From contig NZ_BAMS01000001.1 in assembly GCF_000616095.1 (NCBI RefSeq), positions 620,001 through 684,000 of the forward strand: a stretch of 64,000 nucleotides of DNA. The letters run 5' to 3'. A model generated the notes under the pieces. It saw only the letters and a program-made list of their open reading frames with translations. It had not been told where the DNA came from and made no database searches. This DNA is from Sneathiella glossodoripedis JCM 23214 (GTDB lineage Bacteria; Pseudomonadota; Alphaproteobacteria; Sneathiellales; Sneathiellaceae). A program made the translations under genes and the position numbers. Below are positions 55,776-63,560 of this stretch, piece after piece; position 1 is the first letter of the stretch; each line of letters opens with the position of its first letter.

Positions 55776-58427
55776 TTAATTGATCAGCATCTTGAACTGT
55801 TCGCTGCGCTTTTGCAGATCTTCGAACGTCCCGGTGTCCGCGATTACACCGCCATTAATCAGTAAAATCTGGTCAAATAGATAGGATAGTTCAGGTTTTT
55901 CGAGCGACCAGATAACGCCTCTTCCCTCAAATTCATTGAGAATATTCTCAAGAATGCGTTGCTGTGACCGTGCATCCAGGGAGGCCGTTGCCTGATTAAT
56001 CACCAAAAAGTCAGGTTTTTTGAGGATTGATCTGGCAATGCATAACTTCTGGCGCTGGTTTTCACTAAGACGTGAGCCACCAGAGCCAACGGGGAAGTTG
56101 AGGCCTACTTTGATAATAGCGCGTTTTAGCTCCATTTCAGAGACGACATCTGAAAGAAGTGCACCGATTTTTTCACTTGCTTGCGCATAGCCATAGGCAA
56201 TTTTACCAAAAAGGATGTTGTCCTGAATGTTTGCCGCGGCGTTATATTCGTCGGGGTTAAAGAAGGCGATGCTGCCTTTGAGCTCGTCAGGCAAGTGATC
56301 TACAAACTGTTTGCGCGCTTTGACAATTTTTTCCTGTATTTCCTCTGTGATTACACCCAGACGATGCCTTGAAGGAATGACTTTGAATGGCAAAGACATG
56401 AACCGCAGTTTGTCTTCTTCTCTCATTTGATCGAGTTTTTCGGGGTTTACGCGCGTTAAAATGGCTTGATATTCGGGCAGGTCATCGGAGCTGATAAAAC
56501 CATATTGTTGGAAAAATTCATGATCTGGTGGCAAATCGGCAAATAGCTCAACCATCAGCGAGGCCACTTGATAGCCCATTTTGAGAAACTCTGTCTTCAG
56601 ATTAGCTTCATCGATTACCTTCTGAACATATGTATTTTCAGCCAGACGTTCCAGATCAAAGCTTTCATCCACCGGGGTTCCGAATAGTAAGTTTTCACCC
56701 AGTGTGGCGTTTGTATTGTATTTATCCGGCTCAAATGCCTCCACAAGGTTCTTCAGCCCGCCCCCATTTTCGATTTTTTCAAAAAAGCGCTTACGAGCCG
56801 AGAGTATCAATGCCGCTGTTTCAGGGTCTTCCTCCGGATCTAGTGTACTGCGCAGGCCAAATTGATAAACATCATCACCCAGTTCTACCATTTGCAGAAC
56901 ATCAATGGCGCGTCCATCCAGTTCTTCAAGGCTGTTCACACCCGCGCTTTCATAATCAATCCAGTCGTGGCGCACGTTGAAGGGGCTGTTATCAGTTAAT
57001 TCAATCTCAGACTGATCACGCAGCAGGAAAGTCTTCTCATCTTCGTCCTCTATGTCTAATTCGCGTAACGGGCGATGCTTTAATCCGAAGAACAGGTTAT
57101 CCCCAATTGTCGAATTAAAGACATAGCCAGATTGCCCAATATAAGAAATCCGCCGACCGGTAACTGATTGGGGGGCATCAAGCAGATTGACCTCACCCGC
57201 GGCCAGGTTTCCTTTATCGGGGTCTATTAGCCGCGCGAGAATTCGTGTAAGCGCGTCTCGACCTGAACCGGCATTTCCTACGATAGCCACTTTGCTGTCG
57301 AGAGGGACTTTAATATTCAGGCCTTCTAGTTGAGCAGACCCTGTATCATCCGAAAGTATCAGGTTGCTACCCACCAACTCACCAGACAGTTTGGGAAACG
57401 GATCGGGTTCATCCTGTTGATAGGAATCATCACGAAGGCCCGCAGGTTCAAATTGCTCAACGACCTGCTCATATTTGATACGCGCGTCTTCGCGGCGCTG
57501 ATAATAGGCGAGCAGCTCTTTCCAGGGCGCCGCCATTTCCTTGTGGGCGTTAATCGCAGCGACGAGTGTACCAATTTCAAGGTTTCCTGCGATCACCATG
57601 GTTCCGCCAATGGCATAAAAGAAGAAGGGGCCCAACTGCTGAATAAAGTTATTGAGAAACTTGATCACAAATTTCAGCAGATAAATACGGTACCTTACAA
57701 AATAAATACGGCCCAGTTGGTTGGTAAAGTCGGCCCGCATCAAATTTGAGGCATCATGGACATGAATTTCCTGAATGCCCGCAACAGTCTCCCCAATTTT
57801 ATCAGAAAGGATGCGGACCCTTTGAACCCGTTCCTTGCCGAGCAGGTTTACCTTTCGCTGCATTTTCGGAATGAAATAGGCCTGAAGCGGATATAAGGCA
57901 ATTGCGGCCAGTGCCATATAAACATTCTGCACAAGCAGGAAGCCCATAATGACAAGCAGGTATCCGCCCTGAAATGCAGGGAGTACAAACGCTTCTCCAA
58001 TAAACCCGCCGAGTGGTTCTACTTCCGCCGTGATCATGGGGATAATTTCACCAGAGCTTTTTTTCCGAAATGTTGGAAGGGGGAAGCGCATGATGCGGCT
58101 GTAGAGCTCATAGCGCAGCCTGCGCAGCATACGCTCTCCCGTGATACCCTGATAAACGTTGATTGCGTATTTGAAGCCCTGATTAATCAGCACCAGAATA
58201 AGAAAAGCCGCTACCGAAACATATAGAAACTCCTCCTGATCGATTGAGATATCCATGAATTCGACAGGAAAAACGATATCTTTGGCCTGTATGGCCTGAT
58301 CAATTATGATTTTTGGAAGTTCCAGATAATAATACAAAAATGGAAAAGACGCGCAGGAAAGCAACAGAAGGATGATCTGCTGTTTTTTACTGTGACGCAG
58401 TATGTACTTGTAAATACTATGTTCCAT
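55776..58427 (-). CDS. ABC exporter-like protein with expanded, degenerate nucleotide-binding domain
   Basis: An 883-residue fusion. The N-terminal transmembrane region (about 1-320) looks like a type IV ABC exporter half (ERMLRRLRYELYSRIMRFPL). The nucleotide-binding part (about 350-883) is about 530 residues, over twice the usual size. Its motifs are altered: GNAGSGRD for Walker A (384-391, Lys to Arg and Ser/Thr to Asp), LSENQ for LSGGQ (787-791), INQATASLD at Walker B (810-818, with Asn-Gln where Asp-Glu is expected) and no H-loop His in WSLEKPE. The post-Q-loop motif occurs three times: STIGDNLFFG (439-448), ATLGENLLFG (574-583) and ANIQDNILFG (732-741). It is probably a poor ATPase. AGGG precedes the ATG at 58427. 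Confidence 0.85.
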   Translation of the reverse strand: MEHSIYKYILRHSKKQQIILLLLSCASFPFLYYYLELPKIIIDQAIQAKDIVFPVEFMDISIDQEEFLYVSVAAFLILVLINQGFKYAINVYQGITGERMLRRLRYELYSRIMRFPLPTFRKKSSGEIIPMITAEVEPLGGFIGEAFVLPAFQGGYLLVIMGFLLVQNVYMALAAIALYPLQAYFIPKMQRKVNLLGKERVQRVRILSDKIGETVAGIQEIHVHDASNLMRADFTNQLGRIYFVRYRIYLLKFVIKFLNNFIQQLGPFFFYAIGGTMVIAGNLEIGTLVAAINAHKEMAAPWKELLAYYQRREDARIKYEQVVEQFEPAGLRDDSYQQDEPDPFPKLSGELVGSNLILSDDTGSAQLEGLNIKVPLDSKVAIVGNAGSGRDALTRILARLIDPDKGNLAAGEVNLLDAPQSVTGRRISYIGQSGYVFNSTIGDNLFFGLKHRPLRELDIEDEDEKTFLLRDQSEIELTDNSPFNVRHDWIDYESAGVNSLEELDGRAIDVLQMVELGDDVYQFGLRSTLDPEEDPETAALILSARKRFFEKIENGGGLKNLVEAFEPDKYNTNATLGENLLFGTPVDESFDLERLAENTYVQKVIDEANLKTEFLKMGYQVASLMVELFADLPPDHEFFQQYGFISSDDLPEYQAILTRVNPEKLDQMREEDKLRFMSLPFKVIPSRHRLGVITEEIQEKIVKARKQFVDHLPDELKGSIAFFNPDEYNAAANIQDNILFGKIAYGYAQASEKIGALLSDVVSEMELKRAIIKVGLNFPVGSGGSRLSENQRQKLCIARSILKKPDFLVINQATASLDARSQQRILENILNEFEGRGVIWSLEKPELSYLFDQILLINGGVIADTGTFEDLQKRSEQFKMLIN

Positions 58428-58648
58428 ACAGCCCTGTTTGTTTTGTCCATTAAGCGTTTTGTCCTGCATGCTCGCAGGTTAGGATTAGTTTTTCATATTT
58501 TTTATAAATTCCGCAAGGAGCAAATTGACAATTACATGTCTTAGTCCATAGGAATGTGATTATCGTGACGAAGAATTGGATTGAACGCTTGAATTTGCGA
58601 CATACAGTCCTTACTACAATTATTTCAGTTCTTTCCGATTGTTGCCGC
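58428..58648. promoter_or_regulatory. Divergent promoter region between the ABC operon and the glycan operon
   Basis: About 220 bases separate the start codons of the two operons, depending on the true start of the first glycosyltransferase. The region is AT-rich around 58490-58550. I could not assign hexamers with confidence, and no terminator or repeat of note was found. Confidence 0.35.
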
Positions 58649-59902
58649 ATGCTTTATCAACCAGAGTCAAAAAGTGTTATCACCGTCGTCCTCAAAGGCT
58701 ATCCTCGTCTTTCTGAAACGTTTATTGCTCAGGAACTGAGAGCGCTTGAAAAACTGGGACATCGCCTGCATTTGATTTCCTTGCGCCATCCAACGGATAA
58801 GAAGCGGCATCCCATCCATTCTGAAATTGAAGCCCCGGTTACATATTTACCGGAATACTTGTACCAAGAGCCGTTACGTGTATTGAAAAGTTGGTGGAAG
58901 GTTCGAAAACTACCAACCTATCGTCAGGTTTTTTCTCAATGGCTAAAAGATTTGAAACGGGATTTCTCATCCAACAGAGTGCGGCGGTTCGGTCAGGCGC
59001 TTGTACTGGCAGCAGAGCTTCCTAAAAATAGCTCTCATATTTACGCTCATTTTCTACATACGCCTGCGAGTGTAGCCAGATATGCTGCCAAGTTTTGTGA
59101 TCTCCCCTGGAGTTGTTCTGCACATGCAAAAGATATTTATACCTCCCAAGAGTGGGAGATAGGCGAAAAACTGGACGATTTGAAGTGGCTGGTGACATGC
59201 ACTTCATTCAACGTATCCCATCTTCGAAAGCTGGCCACGGCTCCGGATAAGATTGAATTGCTGTATCATGGACTGGATTTATCTCGTTTTCCGAAGGTGA
59301 ACGGCAAACGTCATATTTCAGACGGCCGATCTGCTGATGCAAAGGTCAGAATTTTGTCAGTAGGGAGAATGGTTGCCAAAAAAGGGTATGATGATTTGAT
59401 TAACGCGCTTGCGTTACTTCCTGACAATCTTCACTGGGAGTTTGAGCATATTGGCGGTGGTTCAATTTTATCAGAGTTGCAAAAACAGGCAGAAAAACTG
59501 GGAATAGCGGGTCAAATTAATTGGCGTGGCGCGCAATCACAGCAGACAGTTTTACAGGCGATGCAGGAGGCAGATATTTTTGTTCTGGCCAGTAGAATTG
59601 CTGAGGACGGAGATCGGGACGGCCTGCCCAATGTGCTGATGGAGGCACAAAGCCAAAAGGCTGCGATCCTCTCAACGCGCGTATCAGCAATCCCCGAACT
59701 GATTGAACATGAGAAAACGGGGCTGCTTGTTGAGCAGCGAGATCCAGAAGGTATGGCGCAAGCGTTGGCGACCTTGATCACAACGCCAACGCTTCGTGAG
59801 AAATTGACTGAGGCGGGGGATAGCTTTTTACGCGATAACTTTGATGCCAATAAATGGATTGGCAAACTGTCCAGTAAATTTGCAAAAGAAAGTCAGCGAT
59901 GA
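58649..59902 (+). CDS. Glycosyltransferase family 4 protein
   Basis: A GT-B glycosyltransferase of about 417 residues. The N-terminal domain opens with VITVVLKGYPRLSETFIAQE, typical of colanic-acid or exopolysaccharide GT4 enzymes. The C-terminal domain has ILSVGRMVAKKGYDDLINAL and the E-x7-E type nucleotide-sugar motif near DGLPNVLMEAQSQKAAILST. Start is uncertain: the ATG at 58649 is closest to the conserved N-terminus, whereas a GTG at 58556 would add 31 residues. It is the first gene of a coupled operon (stop overlaps next start). Confidence 0.88.
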   Translation: MLYQPESKSVITVVLKGYPRLSETFIAQELRALEKLGHRLHLISLRHPTDKKRHPIHSEIEAPVTYLPEYLYQEPLRVLKSWWKVRKLPTYRQVFSQWLKDLKRDFSSNRVRRFGQALVLAAELPKNSSHIYAHFLHTPASVARYAAKFCDLPWSCSAHAKDIYTSQEWEIGEKLDDLKWLVTCTSFNVSHLRKLATAPDKIELLYHGLDLSRFPKVNGKRHISDGRSADAKVRILSVGRMVAKKGYDDLINALALLPDNLHWEFEHIGGGSILSELQKQAEKLGIAGQINWRGAQSQQTVLQAMQEADIFVLASRIAEDGDRDGLPNVLMEAQSQKAAILSTRVSAIPELIEHEKTGLLVEQRDPEGMAQALATLITTPTLREKLTEAGDSFLRDNFDANKWIGKLSSKFAKESQR

Positions 59903-61026
59903 AGGTCGCGTTTTACGCCCCTATGAAGTCTCCCAATCATCCGACTCCGTCAGGTGACAGGCGCATGGCGCGTTTGTTAATGGAAGCGTTGACCCAGGCG
60001 GGTTATTCAGTGGATATCGCGAGTGAATTTAGAAGTTTCGAAGGGACAGGCGATGCCGCAGTACAGGAAGCCATAAGGCGAGAGGGAGAACAAAGAGCGC
60101 AGGAGTTGATAAATACCTACGCCGGTATGGTCAGAGATGAGCGTCCTGACGTTTGGTTCACCTATCACTTATATCATAAAGCGCCTGATTGGATTGGTCC
60201 TGCGGTGTGTAGGGCACTTGGAATACCTTATTTTGTTGCTGAAGCCAGCCATGCTCCCAAGCAAAAGTCGGGAAATTGGGCGACGGGTTTTACAGCAGCT
60301 GAAGCTGCTATAGGTATGGCATCACGCGTGTTTCATTTAACGACACTGGATGCCGAATGTCTTCGTTTGATCGTGAAGTCGCCGGAAAAGCTTGTGCACC
60401 TCCCTCCCTTTATCGAGCAAGTGAACGAACCCGCGGATCCAGAGCTGGGCCAGAAGTTGATCTTGGAGCACGGGGGTCGGGAAAATCGTGTTACTCTCTT
60501 ATGTGTCGCTATGATGCGGGCTGGAGATAAATTCCAGTCTTATCAACAGCTTGCTGACGTTGTGGGGCGCCTCACAGAAGAGAGCTGGCAACTCGTTATC
60601 GTAGGTGACGGAGATTATTGTCAAAAAGTTCGCGCATTATTTTCCCGATTTGAAGAGCAAATTGTGTATCTGGGCCTTCAAGATGGTAAAACTTTGCAAT
60701 CGGTTTATGCTGCTGCAGACTTGTATGTTTGGCCCGCATGTGGTGAGGCCTTTGGTATGGCTTTTTTGGAAGCGCAGCGTCAAGGGACACCAGTTGTTTC
60801 TGCTATGGTTCGCGGTGTTCCGGATGTCGTAGTGAATGGGCAGACGGGAATACTGGTACCCCCGAATGACACACAAGAGATGGCTCGGCAGGTATCCACG
60901 TTGATGGTGGATGAGAATAGGCGTCGGCAATACGGCCGGTCCGCTCAGGATTTTGTTTTTCGTGAAAGAAGCATGAAGATGGCGAGTGATATTTTGGGCA
61001 AAGCGATTAGAGAGGTTGTTGGATGA
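59899..61026 (+). CDS. Glycosyltransferase family 4 protein
   Basis: A 375-residue GT-B enzyme. It opens with KVAFYAPMKSPNHPTPSGDRR. The C-terminal domain has LLCVAMMRAGDKFQSYQQLA, LVIVGDGDYCQKVRAL and the donor-binding WPACGEAFGMAFLEAQRQGT (about 278-297). The acceptor and sugar donor are unknown. The ATG overlaps the previous stop codon (ATGA), so translation is coupled. It is distinct from its neighbour, so the operon encodes at least two different sugar-transfer steps. Confidence 0.88.
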   Translation: MKVAFYAPMKSPNHPTPSGDRRMARLLMEALTQAGYSVDIASEFRSFEGTGDAAVQEAIRREGEQRAQELINTYAGMVRDERPDVWFTYHLYHKAPDWIGPAVCRALGIPYFVAEASHAPKQKSGNWATGFTAAEAAIGMASRVFHLTTLDAECLRLIVKSPEKLVHLPPFIEQVNEPADPELGQKLILEHGGRENRVTLLCVAMMRAGDKFQSYQQLADVVGRLTEESWQLVIVGDGDYCQKVRALFSRFEEQIVYLGLQDGKTLQSVYAAADLYVWPACGEAFGMAFLEAQRQGTPVVSAMVRGVPDVVVNGQTGILVPPNDTQEMARQVSTLMVDENRRRQYGRSAQDFVFRERSMKMASDILGKAIREVVG

Positions 61027-61607
61027 TCCCGCTGTTGCTGATAAGGCACGGAAAAACTGAGTGGAATTTACAAAAGAAGCTTCAGGGCCGACAGGATATC
61101 AGTTTATGTGAAGTGGGCATTACTGAATTGAAGCAAATGTCGTTGCCAACGGAATTTAATCATTTTGAATGGTGTGTTAGTCCTTTGAAGCGGGCGCAAG
61201 AGACGGCGAAATTACTGGGCGCTGAAAATTTCGCGACAGACGACAGGCTGATCGAAATGGATTTTGGAGAGTGGGAAGGTTGCACGATTAAAGCCTTGAG
61301 AGAACGCTATGGCCAATCCATGCTGGATAATGAAGCTAAGGGAATATATATGACGCCGCCACAGGGGGAGAGCCCATATGACGTGCAGCAGCGTCTGCGT
61401 TCTTTTCTAAGAGGCTTAAGGAACCCAACTATTGCCGTGACGCACAAAGGAGTGATTAGAGCTATCAAATCACTCGCATATGATTGGGATATGAAAGATA
61501 AATTCCCGATGGAGTTTAAATGGAATGCAGCACATCTATTCGAAGTGACGAGTGAAGGCATTCCTGTAGGAAAGAAATTGAACATTAAGCTGGACGCTGC
61601 CAAATGA
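61023..61607 (+). CDS. Histidine phosphatase family protein
   Basis: A 194-residue protein with the phosphoglycerate-mutase-like RHG motif LLIRHGKTEWNLQKKLQGRQ (about 5-24), the second core Arg in SPLKRAQETAKLL, and the second His in IAVTHKGVIRAI (about 136-147). It should remove phosphate from a sugar phosphate or similar substrate. Its place among coupled glycosyltransferase genes points to a phosphorylated glycan precursor, which is inference only. The ATG overlaps the previous stop codon. Confidence 0.9.
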   Translation: MIPLLLIRHGKTEWNLQKKLQGRQDISLCEVGITELKQMSLPTEFNHFEWCVSPLKRAQETAKLLGAENFATDDRLIEMDFGEWEGCTIKALRERYGQSMLDNEAKGIYMTPPQGESPYDVQQRLRSFLRGLRNPTIAVTHKGVIRAIKSLAYDWDMKDKFPMEFKWNAAHLFEVTSEGIPVGKKLNIKLDAAK

Positions 61608-62758
61608 CTGAAAATACGCCTGTGAAAATTCTGTTTTATGTGCAGCATTTGCTTGGAATTGGACATTTGCGTAGAACGGCGACGCTTTCACGTGCGATGG
61701 TTGGGGCTGGTTTTGACGTAACTGTCGTTTCAGGCGGCCATAAAATCGACGTGGATTTAGGCGGCGCACGGCTTGTACAGTTGCCAGCCACGCGGGCTAC
61801 CGATTTGTTCTTTAAGCAACTTGTCGATGAAGATGGAAATCACATAGACGATACTTGGCGTCAAAAGAGGGCCAGCAGGTTGCTTGATTTATATCATGAG
61901 ATTAGGCCTGATATTCTGATTACTGAGCTGTTTCCATTTGGCCGAAGGCAAATGCGCTTTGAGTTGCTGCCTTTGCTGGATGCGGCCAAAGCTGCTGAAA
62001 ACCCTCCGCTTATCATATCCTCTGTTCGGGATATTCTCGTCGCACAAACCAAGCCCGGGCGAAATGATGAAATGCTGGATCTTGTGAAGCGGTATTTTGA
62101 CACGGTTCTGGTGCATGGTGATCCAGATCTGATCTCGCTGGATCAGACTTTTCCACACACAACAGCAATATCAAATCTTATTTTTTATACAGGATATGTT
62201 GTCGATAGATCCGGTCAAAAAGGGGGTGAAGAGGCCCCCGGCTATGACGAGGTTATTGTTTCAAGTGGCGGAGGTGCAGTAGGGACACAATTGTTGAAAA
62301 CAGCAATTGAAGCGAAACAGCTGAGCAAGCTGAATGATAAGGTCTGGCGTCTATTAGTGGGGGCCACTGTAGAGGAAGAGGTTTTTGAAGAGCTGAGGGC
62401 CTTGTCTGGCGATGGCGTCATCGTCGAACGCGCCCGAAAAGATTTTCCGACACTTCTCATGAATTGTGCGCTTTCGATCAGCCAGGGGGGATACAATACA
62501 GTCATGGAGATACTGTATGCGAAGTGTAAAGCCGTTATTGTCCCTTATGCAGGTGGCGTAGAGACTGAACAGACATTGCGTGCGCAGTTGCTTGCGGACA
62601 AGGGTGTTTTACAAATCGCCGATGAAGAAGGGCTGGATGCGGTGAAATTGGCTGCAAAAGTGGATCTGGCCTATGACGGACCACCTGCGCAAGCTGAAAT
62701 TAATGTAAATGGCGCGCAAAAGACCGTGGAGCTTCTTAAGAGCTGGGTGGCAAAGTAA
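61604..62758 (+). CDS. Glycosyltransferase, MurG/GT28-like
   Basis: A 384-residue GT-B enzyme. It opens with KILFYVQHLLGIGHLRRTAT (about 8-27), with the glycine-rich GIGHLRR loop of GT28-type enzymes, and has VVSGGHKIDVD nearby. The C-terminal domain has RARKDFPTLLMNCALSISQG and YNTVMEILYAKCKAVIVPY. The donor is unknown. The ATG overlaps the previous stop codon (ATGA), and its own TAA overlaps the next ATG. Similar proteins lie beside deacetylase-fold genes in related genomes. Confidence 0.87.
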   Translation: MTENTPVKILFYVQHLLGIGHLRRTATLSRAMVGAGFDVTVVSGGHKIDVDLGGARLVQLPATRATDLFFKQLVDEDGNHIDDTWRQKRASRLLDLYHEIRPDILITELFPFGRRQMRFELLPLLDAAKAAENPPLIISSVRDILVAQTKPGRNDEMLDLVKRYFDTVLVHGDPDLISLDQTFPHTTAISNLIFYTGYVVDRSGQKGGEEAPGYDEVIVSSGGGAVGTQLLKTAIEAKQLSKLNDKVWRLLVGATVEEEVFEELRALSGDGVIVERARKDFPTLLMNCALSISQGGYNTVMEILYAKCKAVIVPYAGGVETEQTLRAQLLADKGVLQIADEEGLDAVKLAAKVDLAYDGPPAQAEINVNGAQKTVELLKSWVAK

Positions 62759-63546
62759 TGTTTGGGTCTTGGGACGCGTTATCTGCGGAGCTTGATATTT
62801 GGTCTAAAGGCCGGAAGAAGGCTACGTTTTGGTGGCGGGATGATGACCTGAATGAACCTTCTTTGGCGTTGGAGCGTTTACTGTCGCTACGTCAGCGTTT
62901 GGATCTCCCGCTCACGCTTGCAACTATACCTGACAATGTAGACCCGGTTTTATCTGACTATATTGATGGTTGCGAACTGGTGCAGCACGGCGTGACACAT
63001 GTATCTCACGCAGAAAAAGGGGAAAAGAAATCTGAATTTCCCGCTTCCAGAGATTTAAATGAAGCTAAAGTGCAATTATTGGCAGGTAAAGCCAGACTGG
63101 AAGAGTTGTTTCCAAATGATTTTTTTGCGTTCTTCGTTCCACCTTGGAACAGAATTTCGGCTGAGACGCTAAATCTACTTCCGGGGTTAGGGTTTATTGG
63201 AGTATCCCGATTTAAATCACGGCAAAGCGCTTGCCCCTTTCCAGCGTTTGCTGAAGTTAATACGCATATCGACCCGGTTAACTGGCGCTTGGATCGAAGT
63301 GCCTATCCTGAACATGTAATTCTGTCCGATATTATTCAGGCCTTGAAAAACAGAAGGCTTGGAAAAGCTGATATTTTGGAGCCCATAGGCATCCTCACTC
63401 ATCATTTGATGTTTGACGAGCCTTTGTGGGAAATAACCTATAAGCTTCTTACTTTTTTGGAAAACCACGAAGCTGTAAGATTTCTGACATTGAGAGGCGC
63501 TATTTCCCTCATCGATGAAATGCCGGATTTACCAGAGTATAACTAG
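62758..63546 (+). CDS. Polysaccharide deacetylase-like protein
   Basis: A 262-residue protein with a NodB-like fold. FWWRDDDLNEPSLALERLLS (about 24-43) carries acidic residues where deacetylases have their Asp pair, and QHGVTHVSHAEKGEKKSEF (about 79-97) holds the likely metal-binding His residues. FFVPPWNRISAETLNLLPGL corresponds to the later family motif. It has no signal peptide, so the target is probably a cytoplasmic glycan precursor made by the preceding enzymes. It is coupled to the upstream glycosyltransferase by a 1-base overlap. Confidence 0.8.
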   Translation: MFGSWDALSAELDIWSKGRKKATFWWRDDDLNEPSLALERLLSLRQRLDLPLTLATIPDNVDPVLSDYIDGCELVQHGVTHVSHAEKGEKKSEFPASRDLNEAKVQLLAGKARLEELFPNDFFAFFVPPWNRISAETLNLLPGLGFIGVSRFKSRQSACPFPAFAEVNTHIDPVNWRLDRSAYPEHVILSDIIQALKNRRLGKADILEPIGILTHHLMFDEPLWEITYKLLTFLENHEAVRFLTLRGAISLIDEMPDLPEYN

Positions 63547-63560
63547 TTACAGTTGAAGAG

